Source of the DNA: Enterobacter asburiae
GTDB taxonomy: Bacteria; Pseudomonadota; Gammaproteobacteria; Enterobacterales; Enterobacteriaceae
DNA: 64,000 nucleotides
Assembly (NCBI RefSeq): GCF_021440515.1
Contig: NZ_JAKCMV010000030.1
Location: 1 to 64,000 of the forward strand
Direction of reading: 5' to 3'
The translations under genes were made by a program, and so were the position numbers. Positions 54,182 through 64,000 of this stretch are shown here, in pieces. Numbering within the stretch: the stretch's first letter is position 1; every line of letters begins with the position of its first letter. Below the pieces are notes generated by a model. That model searched no databases, was not told where the DNA came from, and saw only the letters and a list, made by a program, of their open reading frames with translations.

Positions 54182-55342
54182 TTACTCAACAAATATATGC
54201 GGATAAAATCGTGACAGATCCTGAGTGATCAGCGCGCGATCTTCGCGGATGCCGATCCCGGCGGGCTGGTCGTTGATCAGCCAGCTGCCAATCAGCGTAT
54301 AGCTATCGCCAAACTTCGGCAGCTGATAGAACCCCTGTACGATCATGCCCTCTTCGCCGTATGGCCCTTCGACCGCCTCCAGCGTTTTGCCGTTCTCGAT
54401 GATCGATACGTTAGCCCCTTCACGAGAGAAGATCGGCTTCACCACGTATTTATCCATCGGCGGGAAGTCGTCTTCCGCGAAGTAGGCCGGCAGCAGGTTT
54501 GGATGATCCGGGAACATTTCCCACAGCAGCGGCAGCAGCGCTTTGTTGGAGATAATGCTTTTCCAGGCAGGCTCCAGCCAGCGCACGCCAGCGTCTTCCA
54601 GCTTGGTGGAGAACATCTCGCGCAGCATGTATTCCCACGGATAGAGCTTAAACAGGTTACTGATCACCTGGTCCTGGATATCGGTGAACTGGCCTTTTTC
54701 CCCCAGACCAATGTCCTCGATATAGAGGAACTCGGTGGCAAGCTCGGCTTCTGCGGCGCAGTCCTGCAAATACTGCACGGTGCCACGGTCTTCTTCCGTG
54801 TCACGGCAGCAGGCGAGGTGCAGCAGGTTAAAACCGTGCTGTTCACGCAGTTGGGCGAAACGCTCAATCAGCTTTTCCTGGAGACTGTTGAACTGGTCGC
54901 TGCCTTCCGGCAGGTTTCCGGCGTTAACCTGATCTTCGAGCCAGATCCACTGGAAAAACGCGGCTTCATACAGGGAGGTTGGCGTATCGGCGTTGTTTTC
55001 CAGAAGCTTAGGTTCGCCAGCGCCATCCCACGCCAGATCGAGGCGAGAATAGAGGGAAGGCTGGTTCGTCTTCCAGGACTGACGCACGAAGCTCCAGGTG
55101 TGCTTAGGGATGCGGAATTTGGTCATCAGCGCGTCGCTGCCGATGACTTTCTCGACCACCTTCAGGCACATCTGGTGCAGCTCGGCGGTGACCTCTTCCA
55201 GCTTCTCAACCTGCGCGAGGGTGAGCTTGTAGTAAGCGTCTTCACACCAGTACGGCTCGCCGTACATGGTGTGGAAGTTAAAGCCATACTCGGTCGCTTT
55301 TTCGCGCCAGTCCGGGCGCTCGATAATACTGACTCGTTCCAT
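54182..55342 (-). CDS. ygiC: ATP-grasp glutathionylspermidine-synthase-like YgiC
   Basis: The 386-residue protein begins [55 protein letters not shown] and [35 protein letters not shown] are the ATP-grasp ligase segments of the GSP-synthase family. The substrate is not known. Follows ygiB by two bases, so co-translated. Confidence 0.95.
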   Translation of the reverse strand: MERVSIIERPDWREKATEYGFNFHTMYGEPYWCEDAYYKLTLAQVEKLEEVTAELHQMCLKVVEKVIGSDALMTKFRIPKHTWSFVRQSWKTNQPSLYSRLDLAWDGAGEPKLLENNADTPTSLYEAAFFQWIWLEDQVNAGNLPEGSDQFNSLQEKLIERFAQLREQHGFNLLHLACCRDTEEDRGTVQYLQDCAAEAELATEFLYIEDIGLGEKGQFTDIQDQVISNLFKLYPWEYMLREMFSTKLEDAGVRWLEPAWKSIISNKALLPLLWEMFPDHPNLLPAYFAEDDFPPMDKYVVKPIFSREGANVSIIENGKTLEAVEGPYGEEGMIVQGFYQLPKFGDSYTLIGSWLINDQPAGIGIREDRALITQDLSRFYPHIFVE

Positions 55343-55344
55343 GA

Positions 55345-56010
55345 TCAGCCGCCCATTGAGCGGGTAGAGGAGCCGGTTGCGCTACGCTGCATAGACGTTT
55401 GTTTGGCAACCGATTCACCAAAGCCGCCACGGGTAATGGTGCTGGTGGTGGCTGGTTTTGGTGCCATCGCGGTTTTCGGAACGGTCGTGGTACGGCCTGG
55501 CGTAGCTGCACCGTAGTTTTTACCGCTGGCATCGGTGTATTTGCCGTAGGCCGGGCTGTTCGGGTTTTTCGAGCTGAACAGCGGCTGCTGCTGATAGCCC
55601 GCACCGCCGCCCATCATACGACCCATCATGTAACCGGCCATCAGCGGCATCCAGAAGCTGCCGCTGGACTGCGCCTGCGCCTGGTTTTCAGGTGCCATGC
55701 CCGCCTGAGCCGGAGCCTGCTGGCACTGGCCTTCGCCAAACTCGGCGATACAGTCTTCGCGTGAGGCGTATTTCGGTGCCGTGCGTTCCGCTTCCTTCAG
55801 CGCAGAATTATACGCGGTGGTACATTCTGCGGCTTTACCGGTGGCGGCAGAGCAGTCGTCCGCATTCTGGTACATGGATACCGTTTCGTCGCTTTGTTCG
55901 CAGCCCGCCAGCATAAAGGCAGCGGTGATCGCGAAGGCGACGGGAGTGAGGTGACGCGCGTTCCAGCTTTTGCGGAACGAGGCGTGATTAATCGTTTTTG
56001 TCCGTTTCAT
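55345..56010 (-). CDS. ygiB: DUF1190 lipoprotein-like protein YgiB
   Basis: The 221-residue protein has an N-terminal hydrophobic segment ending FMLAGC (Cys36), probably lipidated. The Cys-rich DUF1190 region ([47 protein letters not shown]) and a Gly/Gln-rich C-terminus ([20 protein letters not shown]) follow. Together with ygiC it lies downstream of tolC in the same orientation. Function unknown. Confidence 0.93.
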   Translation of the reverse strand: MKRTKTINHASFRKSWNARHLTPVAFAITAAFMLAGCEQSDETVSMYQNADDCSAATGKAAECTTAYNSALKEAERTAPKYASREDCIAEFGEGQCQQAPAQAGMAPENQAQAQSSGSFWMPLMAGYMMGRMMGGGAGYQQQPLFSSKNPNSPAYGKYTDASGKNYGAATPGRTTTVPKTAMAPKPATTSTITRGGFGESVAKQTSMQRSATGSSTRSMGG

Positions 56011-56148
56011 TTTTGTCTTCCAGGACCCAGTGGTAGAACGAAGGAAATAAGGCTCAGGATAGAGGATGAGTGGTCGAAAATGAAGCTAAGAGGGGCGTAA
56101 AGCGGGAGATCTTTACGTTGGCTTACGTTCAGAGGTGATTTCTATGAT

Positions 56149-56169
56149 CCCTCTCCCATCGGGAGAGGG
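56149..56169. repeat. Short CCCTCTCCC palindrome
   Basis: CCCTCTCCC-ATC-GGGAGAGGG is the short form of the element at 26842, without the GCCCTCACCCT tail. It lies just after the tolC stop on the minus strand and may act as its terminator hairpin, though no T run is clear. Confidence 0.75.
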
Positions 56170-56181
56170 AATTTGCAAGGC

Positions 56182-57666
56182 TTAATTGCGGAACGGATTT
56201 TTACCGTTATTGCTGGCTGGCGCAGGAGCGCGCGCAGCCGCTGGCTGTACAGCCGGAGCGGTGCCGCCGTCGGCGTTGAAGTTATCAACCGCGGCGTCCT
56301 GCTGTGGGTTTTCCGGAGCAACGTTTTCAGGCGACGTTGAAACCGGTTTGCCCAGCGTGCTGTTCAGCATTTGCAGATCCTGCTCGTTCAGCGTACCCAG
56401 CGCCTGCTTGATGTTCAGCTGGTTGATCAGGTACTGGTAACGAGCGCTGGAAAGCTGCTGTTTTGCGTTGTACAGCGTGGTCGTCGCATCCAGCACGTCA
56501 ACAATGGTACGCGTACCCACGGAGTAACCCGCTTCCATCGCATCCAGAGAGCTTTGCGCAGAGACAACCGCTTGTTTATAGGCGTTGATGCTGCTGATAG
56601 ACGCGTTGACGTTATTGAAGGAAGAACGCACGGTCTGCACGACGTTGCGGTGCGCGCTTTCCAGCTGCTCGCTCGCGCCAACAAAGTTGTACTGCGCCTG
56701 TTTCACCTGGGAGTTTACCTGGCCGCCCTGATACAGCGGCAGAGAGAAGCTCAGGCCAACTTTGTTCTGACCCTGATTGCTGTCGTCATACTGGGCAGAG
56801 TTGGTTTTAGAGCCGCTGTAGCTGGTGTCAGACACGCCGGTAGACGCGCTCAGGCTCAGGGTTGGCAGATGGCCATCCTGCGCCTGACGGATTTGCTCGC
56901 GGGCCAGATCCTGGCTCAGACGCGCCTGCAACAGGGCCAGGTTGCGATTTTCTGCTTCTTTCAGCAGCGCGTTAACCGCCTGCGGCTTGTCGGTTTTAAA
57001 GCTGTCGACGTTGAGTGACGCCAGCTCAGGATAGTAGTTGCCGGTGACCTGACGCAGGGATTCCAGTGCGTTATCCAGGTTATTACGCGCGGTCACTTCG
57101 TTTGCCAGCACGCTGTCGTACTGTGAACGGGCGTTCTGCACGTCAGTGATCGCCACCAGACCCACGTTGAAGCGCTGGGTGGTTTGATCCAACTGACGAT
57201 AAATTGCCTGTTTCTGCGCTTCGGTGTAGGAGAGCGAGTCGATCGCACTCAGCACGTTGAAGTAGGCGGTCGCGGTGTTCAGGATCAGCGTCTGCTGATC
57301 GGTCTGATAGGTCACATCCTGGATACCCGCGCTCTTTTCTTGCAGCGTCAGGGCGCGCCATTTGGACATATCAAACAGCGTCTGGGTTAATTGCAGCGAT
57401 GCACTGGTGGCGTTGGAGTTCACGCCGTTAGAGTCGCGGAAACCATTGCTGTAGGTGTAATCTGCACCTAAACCTAACTGCGGCAGCAGTGGGCTACGTG
57501 CTTCGTTAATCTTCTCAAACGCAGCATCACGGTCGGCCGCTGACTTACGGAGATCAGGGTTACCCAGACGTGCCTGCTGATAGACCTGTAACAGGTTTTC
57601 TGCCTGGCTTATTGCGCTGAAGCCCGTCAGGCTCAGGCCGATAAGGATGGGGAGCAATTTCTTCAT
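56182..57666 (-). CDS. tolC: Outer membrane channel TolC
   Basis: With ATG 57666 it has 494 residues. The signal peptide MKKLLPILIGLSLTGFSAISQA precedes ENLLQVYQQARLGNPDLRKSAADRDAAFEKINEA. Two internal repeats of the OEP fold give the trimeric beta-barrel and periplasmic tunnel used by AcrAB and type I exporters. AAGGA six bases upstream of this ATG decides the start over ATG 57672. Confidence 0.98.
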   Translation of the reverse strand: MKKLLPILIGLSLTGFSAISQAENLLQVYQQARLGNPDLRKSAADRDAAFEKINEARSPLLPQLGLGADYTYSNGFRDSNGVNSNATSASLQLTQTLFDMSKWRALTLQEKSAGIQDVTYQTDQQTLILNTATAYFNVLSAIDSLSYTEAQKQAIYRQLDQTTQRFNVGLVAITDVQNARSQYDSVLANEVTARNNLDNALESLRQVTGNYYPELASLNVDSFKTDKPQAVNALLKEAENRNLALLQARLSQDLAREQIRQAQDGHLPTLSLSASTGVSDTSYSGSKTNSAQYDDSNQGQNKVGLSFSLPLYQGGQVNSQVKQAQYNFVGASEQLESAHRNVVQTVRSSFNNVNASISSINAYKQAVVSAQSSLDAMEAGYSVGTRTIVDVLDATTTLYNAKQQLSSARYQYLINQLNIKQALGTLNEQDLQMLNSTLGKPVSTSPENVAPENPQQDAAVDNFNADGGTAPAVQPAAARAPAPASNNGKNPFRN

Positions 57667-57862
57667 TTGCATTCCTTGTTGTGAAGCAGTATTAGCGCTG
57701 ATCTAATTAAAAAAAATATTTGTCGATTCTAACAGAATCTTCCACACCAAAAGGTTGGCGTTACGTGCCATCCGGCTGTAATTTGCACCAATCTATCATA
57801 TAGCCTTACTCACAGCCTTGAAATTCATGATTTCATCACAATTTGCAAGCAGGACATGACTC

Positions 57863-58495
57863 ATGCAAAAAACAGATAAGTTGCCAGTGACATTCGCCAA
57901 AAACGATGTAGAAATTATTGCACGAGAAACGCTCTATAGCGGTTTTTTTTCAATGGATCTTTACCGTTTCCGGCACCGCCTCTTCAACGGTGAAATGAGT
58001 GGTGAAATCCGTCGCGAAATTTTTGAGCGCGGTCACGCCGCAGTCTTGCTACCCTTTGACCCAGTGCGTGATGAAGTTGTGCTGGTCGAGCAAATCCGTA
58101 TTGCCGCGTATGACACCAGCGAAAGCCCGTGGCTGCTGGAAATGGTGGCCGGGATGATCGAAGAAGGCGAATCGGTAGAAGACGTGGCGCGACGCGAAGC
58201 GCAGGAAGAGGCGGGTCTGGTTGTGGGCCGCACAAAACCGGTGCTGAGCTATCTGGCAAGCCCGGGTGGGACCAGCGAGCGCTTGTCTATTATGGTGGGT
58301 GAAGTGGACGCCACGACCGCGGAAGGTATTCACGGTCTGGCTGATGAAAACGAAGATATTCGTGTTCATGTGGTGAGCCGGGAGCAGGCTTACCAATGGG
58401 TAGAAGAGGGGAAAATCGACAACGCGGCGTCTGTCATCGCCCTGCAATGGCTACAGCTGCATTATGAGAGATTACGAAACGAGTGGAAAAAATGA
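57863..58495 (+). CDS. nudF: ADP-ribose pyrophosphatase NudF
   Basis: The 210-residue Nudix hydrolase cleaves ADP-ribose. The Nudix box [23 protein letters not shown] (about 97-119) is complete. First gene of the nudF-yqiB-cpdA-yqiA-parE run, divergent from tolC. Confidence 0.98.
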   Translation: MQKTDKLPVTFAKNDVEIIARETLYSGFFSMDLYRFRHRLFNGEMSGEIRREIFERGHAAVLLPFDPVRDEVVLVEQIRIAAYDTSESPWLLEMVAGMIEEGESVEDVARREAQEEAGLVVGRTKPVLSYLASPGGTSERLSIMVGEVDATTAEGIHGLADENEDIRVHVVSREQAYQWVEEGKIDNAASVIALQWLQLHYERLRNEWKK

Positions 58496-58914
58496 AGCGT
58501 TATACACCTGACTTCCCAGAAATGATGCGCCTGTGCGAGACCAATTTCGCACAATTGCGCCGCCTGCTGCCGCGAAACGATGCACCCGGCGAAACGGTAA
58601 GCTATCAGGTGAGCAACGCGCAGTATCGATTAACGATTACAGAATCAACGCGCTACACTACGTTGGTGGAAATCGAGCAAACCGCGCCCAGCATTAGCTA
58701 CTGGAGCCTGCCGTCAATGACGGTGCGCCTGTATCACGACGCGATGGTGGCTGAAGTGTGTTCAAGTCAGCAGATCTTTCGCTTCAAAGCGCGGTATGAT
58801 TACCCGAATAAAAAGTTGCATCAACGCGACGAAAAGCATCAAATTAACCAGTTTTTAGCTGACTGGCTAAGATATTGTTTAGCACATGGAGCAATGGCGA
58901 TTCCGGTTTGTTAG
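58492..58914 (+). CDS. yqiB: DUF1249 protein YqiB
   Basis: This 140-residue protein, [30 protein letters not shown], matches E. coli YqiB. ATG 58492 overlaps the nudF stop (ATGA). Function unknown; conserved position in the cpdA operon. Confidence 0.95.
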   Translation: MKRYTPDFPEMMRLCETNFAQLRRLLPRNDAPGETVSYQVSNAQYRLTITESTRYTTLVEIEQTAPSISYWSLPSMTVRLYHDAMVAEVCSSQQIFRFKARYDYPNKKLHQRDEKHQINQFLADWLRYCLAHGAMAIPVC

Positions 58915-58941
58915 CGTCATAAACCTACCTAAGGACACCAT

Positions 58942-59769
58942 TTGGAAAGCCTGTTGAACCTGACTGTTGCTGGTGGGGCGCCAGTCAGGATATTACAAAT
59001 CACCGACACCCACCTCTTTGCCGAAAAGCATGAAACCCTGCTTGGCGTGAATACCTGGGAGAGCTATCAGGCTGTTCTGAGCGCGATTCATGCGGAAAAC
59101 CGTCCGTGCGATTTGATTGTCGCGACGGGCGATCTGGCGCAGGATCAATCCGCCGCGGCGTATCAGCATTTCGCTGAGGGCATCGCGAGCTTCAGCGCAC
59201 CCTGCGTCTGGCTGCCGGGTAATCATGACTTCCAGCCTGCGATGTTCGGCGCGCTCCATGACGCGGGTATCTCTCCGGCAAAGACCGTTTTCACGGGTGA
59301 CCAGTGGCAAATCCTGCTGCTCGATAGCCAGGTATTTGGCGTGCCGCACGGTGAGCTGAGCGAGTTCCAGCTCGACTGGCTGGAAACCCGGCTCGCGGCC
59401 GAGCCAGAGCGCCATACGCTGCTTCTGCTCCATCATCATCCTCTGCCTGCGGGCTGTAGCTGGCTCGATCAGCACAGTCTGCGCAACTCTGCGGCGCTCG
59501 ACAGCGTGCTGGTGAAATTCCCGCGCGTGAAAAATCTGCTGTGCGGACACATTCATCAGGAACAGGATCTCGACTGGAATGGCCGCCGTCTGCTGGCGAC
59601 GCCTTCCACCTGCGTTCAGTTTAAGCCGCACTGCGCCAACTTCACCCTGGACACCATCGCACCGGGCTGGCGCTGGCTGGAACTTCACGCCGACGGCTCG
59701 CTGACCACCGAAGTGTGCCGCCTGTCGGGGACGCAATTTCGTCCTGACACCGCTTCAGAAGGCTATTGA
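58942..59769 (+). CDS. cpdA: 3',5'-cyclic AMP phosphodiesterase CpdA
   Basis: The 275-residue metallophosphoesterase hydrolyses c[13 protein letters not shown] (D-x-H), VATGDLAQD (GDxxxD), LPGNHDFQ (GNHD), LLLHHHPLP and [11 protein letters not shown] are the metal-binding blocks. The start is TTG 58942 with AAGGA upstream, which fits low expression. Confidence 0.98.
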   Translation: MESLLNLTVAGGAPVRILQITDTHLFAEKHETLLGVNTWESYQAVLSAIHAENRPCDLIVATGDLAQDQSAAAYQHFAEGIASFSAPCVWLPGNHDFQPAMFGALHDAGISPAKTVFTGDQWQILLLDSQVFGVPHGELSEFQLDWLETRLAAEPERHTLLLLHHHPLPAGCSWLDQHSLRNSAALDSVLVKFPRVKNLLCGHIHQEQDLDWNGRRLLATPSTCVQFKPHCANFTLDTIAPGWRWLELHADGSLTTEVCRLSGTQFRPDTASEGY

Positions 59770-60350
59770 TGTCTACGCTTCTTTATTTACATGGGTTCAA
59801 CAGCTCCCCGCGCTCGGCAAAGGCAACGCAGTTTCGTGCCTGGCTGGGCGAGCATCATCCGCACATTGAGATGATTATCCCGCAGCTGCCGCCTTACCCG
59901 GCGGACGCGGCGGAGATGCTGGAATCTATCGTTCTCGAACACGGCGGAGAATCCTTCGGCGTGGTCGGCTCCTCGTTGGGGGGGTATTACGCCACCTGGC
60001 TCTCGCAATGCTTCATGCTGCCAGCGGTTGTGGTCAACCCGGCGGTGCGGCCGTTTGAGCTGTTACGGGACTTTCTTGGGCAAAACGAGAACCCCTACAC
60101 CGGACAGCAATATGTGCTAGAGTCACGCCATATTTACGATCTCAAAGTTATGCAGGTCGACCCGCTTGAAGCGCCGGATCTTATCTGGCTATTGCAACAA
60201 ACGGGAGATGAAGTGCTGGATTACCGCCAGGCAGTGGCGTATTACGCATCCTGCCGCCAGACTATAGAAGAGGGCGGAAACCATGCTTTCACGGGCTTTG
60301 AGGATCATTTCACCCAGATTGTCGATTTTCTTGGACTGCACAGCCTCTGA
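59769..60350 (+). CDS. yqiA: Esterase YqiA
   Basis: The 193-residue alpha/beta hydrolase has [15 protein letters not shown], the nucleophile elbow [15 protein letters not shown] (Ser about 75) and [10 protein letters not shown] (catalytic His). The ATG overlaps the cpdA stop. Confidence 0.97.
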   Translation: MSTLLYLHGFNSSPRSAKATQFRAWLGEHHPHIEMIIPQLPPYPADAAEMLESIVLEHGGESFGVVGSSLGGYYATWLSQCFMLPAVVVNPAVRPFELLRDFLGQNENPYTGQQYVLESRHIYDLKVMQVDPLEAPDLIWLLQQTGDEVLDYRQAVAYYASCRQTIEEGGNHAFTGFEDHFTQIVDFLGLHSL

Positions 60351-60375
60351 CAATCGCTGCGAATTGCTAGTTTAA

Positions 60376-62271
<1,896 letters not shown>

Positions 62272-62275
62272 TAGC

Positions 62276-62347
62276 CCCTCACCCTGACCCTCTCCCACAG
62301 GGAGAGGGAAAAAATCGTAGGCCCGGTAAGCGCTAGCGCCACCGGGC
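62276..62347. repeat. CCCTCTCCC palindrome followed by a REP-like hairpin
   Basis: CCCTCACCCTGACCCTCTCCC-ACA-GGGAGAGGG (62276-62308) is followed by GCCCGGTAAGCGC / GCGCCACCGGGC (62321-62347) and TTTTTT. The second hairpin with its T run can terminate parE transcription. Confidence 0.85.
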
Positions 62348-62356
62348 TTTTTTACG

Positions 62357-64000
62357 TCAAAACTCCATCTTCACCGTAAACTGCACTTCGCGCGGATCGC
62401 CAATCTGGTTGCCCAGGTTGTTGGTCGCGATAGACGAGGTGTAATAGGTCTTATCAAACAGGTTCTTCACGTTCAGCTGAAGCGTCACCGGATACTGCAA
62501 TTTCATTTTGTACGCCGCAAACGCGTCCGCCACGAAATAGCCCGGCAGGTAATAATCCGCGCCGTTGGTGGCCGAACGGCGGCTCACGCCATGCCCGCCG
62601 CCGCCAAGCGTCAGGGTATTCCCGGCAAACGCATTCTGGATATCGTAGGTCAGGAACAGGGAGCCGGTATGGCGCGGCACGTTCGGCAGCGGTTTGCCCG
62701 CGTAGTCCGGATCTTCCAGCACCTTCGCGTCCGTATAGCCGTAGCTGGCGATAACGTTGGTGTTCTCGGTCAACGACCCGGCTAAATCCACCTCCACGCC
62801 CTGCGAACGCACGCGGCCTGCGGTTTTGGCGATGGTTTCATCCCCCACGCTTTCGGTATAAAGGACGTTGCGCTTGTGAATATCAAACAGCGCGATGTTG
62901 GCGGTAATGCCGTCGAACAGGTCAAACTTCGCGCCCACTTCGTAAGCATTTGACGTTTCCGGCGGCAGGTCGCCGATGTAGCTCGCGATGGACGACTGCG
63001 GCATAAACGTCTGGGAGTAGTTGGCGAACAGCGACACGTTCGGCGTCAGCTTATAAACGAGTCCAAGCTTCGGCGTCCACTGGTCGTCGCGGCTGTCGGT
63101 GTTGACGTTAAACGGACGGCCCTTGCCCGCGTACTGGGTGTAGTACTGGTAGCGCAGCCCGGCCACGGCGATCCATTTATCGGTCAGATAAAGCGCGTCC
63201 TGCGCGTAGGCGGAGTAGCTCTCCTGCTTGATGGTCTGATCGCTGTCGGCGGCCGACACGGTGGTGCATTTCCCGAGATTGCCGTAGCTCGGGTTGTAGA
63301 TGTTGAAATCTTTGACGTTCTTACAGCGGATCATGTCGGTGCGCAGCAGATCGTAATTCTCGTACGACACGCCGGTGAGGATCTCGTTGTAGAAGCCCGC
63401 GATATCCACGTTGCCCTGCAAATCGGCGCGGGTTGAGTGCATCCGCTGGGTCGATCCCTGGGTGGCATCGACACGGCGGGTCAGGTTGCCGGTTTTCGCA
63501 TCGTAGGCCATCACGCGCGCCTGATTATCGCTGTATTTATCCTGGCTGAAGCTGTAGTCGAACTTTGCCGTCCACTGGCTGTTAAGCCGGTATTCCGCGT
63601 TCAGCTGGGCCAGATCCGACTGCCCGTCGGTGACGTTAAACGGCTCATCGAAGCGGGTTTCCCGATCGACCTTTACCGGCTGCTTAGTATTGAGATCGAA
63701 GATCGTCCCGCGATCGAACGGCGTTTTGTAGTCGCGATGGGAATAGAGCACGGTGACGGTCGCGTCATCGCCAAACCAGGTCAGGGACGGCGCGATAAAG
63801 GTGCTGCGCTCGGTGCCGAAATTACGCCAGTAATCCTCGTCCTGATACTCCCCCGTCAGACGGTACGCCAGACGCGTTCCCTCAATCGGCCCGGTCACAT
63901 CGAGCTGCCCGGTGCCGCCGCCAAAGCTCGACGAGGTGGCTGAGATCGCGCCGCCGAAGCGGGTTTCCGGGCGCTTAGTCACCACGTTGATCAGCCCGCC
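62357..64000 (-). CDS. TonB-dependent siderophore receptor, C-terminal part
   Basis: The frame is open to the window end, giving the last 547 residues. GLINVVTKRPETRFGG is the end of the plug domain and start of the barrel. Many alternating beta-strand segments follow, and the final Phe (REVQFTVKMEF) is the outer-membrane insertion signal. The plug sequence places it with FhuA/FoxA/FhuE-type ferric-siderophore receptors; the ligand cannot be assigned. The N-terminus and TonB box are outside the window. Confidence 0.93.
   Translation of the reverse strand, partial: GGLINVVTKRPETRFGGAISATSSSFGGGTGQLDVTGPIEGTRLAYRLTGEYQDEDYWRNFGTERSTFIAPSLTWFGDDATVTVLYSHRDYKTPFDRGTIFDLNTKQPVKVDRETRFDEPFNVTDGQSDLAQLNAEYRLNSQWTAKFDYSFSQDKYSDNQARVMAYDAKTGNLTRRVDATQGSTQRMHSTRADLQGNVDIAGFYNEILTGVSYENYDLLRTDMIRCKNVKDFNIYNPSYGNLGKCTTVSAADSDQTIKQESYSAYAQDALYLTDKWIAVAGLRYQYYTQYAGKGRPFNVNTDSRDDQWTPKLGLVYKLTPNVSLFANYSQTFMPQSSIASYIGDLPPETSNAYEVGAKFDLFDGITANIALFDIHKRNVLYTESVGDETIAKTAGRVRSQGVEVDLAGSLTENTNVIASYGYTDAKVLEDPDYAGKPLPNVPRHTGSLFLTYDIQNAFAGNTLTLGGGGHGVSRRSATNGADYYLPGYFVADAFAAYKMKLQYPVTLQLNVKNLFDKTYYTSSIATNNLGNQIGDPREVQFTVKMEF

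Overview
The window is a chromosomal segment of an enterobacterium, most likely an Enterobacter or close relative. Gene order follows the E. coli yqjH/yqjI - ileX - mug - rpoD - dnaG - rpsU - tsaD - plsY - folB - uppP - cca - ygiM - ygiF - glnE - hldE - ubiK - ribB - zupT - ygiD - ygiC/ygiB - tolC - nudF - yqiB - cpdA - yqiA - parE backbone. A complete urease operon with ureJ sits where E. coli K-12 carries the tartrate (ttd) genes. The species call is inference from synteny and gene content.

Layout: (1) 1-4754: end of a chemoreceptor (probably Aer), a second chemoreceptor behind a near-consensus sigma-28 promoter, the YqjI/YqjH metal-responsive pair, and a coiled-coil J-domain protein. (2) 4755-7195: an AT-rich accessory patch with a possible gene fragment and a three-lipoprotein operon (CsgG-like, DUF4810, GNA1162/DUF799). 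(3) 7196-26166: a 186/P2-type prophage at the tRNA-Ile2 gene ileX. It carries int, a 186-type cI, apl, early genes, replication gene A, a LexA-box-controlled tum gene, a lysis cassette, and the contractile-tail genes X, R, V, W, J, I, H, G, FI, FII, E/E', T, U, D and ogr. No portal, terminase, scaffold, capsid or head-completion genes (Q, P, O, N, M, L) are present, nor tail gene S. (4) 26321-32264: mug and the macromolecular synthesis operon rpsU-dnaG-rpoD, with tsaD divergent. (5) 32286-40856: an accessory block with an atypical LuxR-type regulator lacking the phospho-acceptor Asp, a divergent secreted subtilase-like protein, and the urease operon ureDABCEJFG. (6) 41050-64000: conserved housekeeping genes, an FMN riboswitch before ribB, several REP-like palindromes, and a TonB-dependent siderophore receptor cut by the window end.

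The most interesting system is the prophage. Every gene class needed to build and release a contractile tail appears intact, all head genes are missing, and control elements are kept: a LexA box before tum, Ogr, and a shared motif at the three expected late transcription starts (before X, V and FI). This suggests an SOS-inducible R-type tailocin derived from a 186-like phage, although a merely decaying prophage is the competing explanation. Helically phased GCC repeats lie both between cI and apl and beside attL, as expected for Apl and/or integrase sites. The attL side does not carry the tRNA 3' half that a simple integration would leave, so the site has a layered history.
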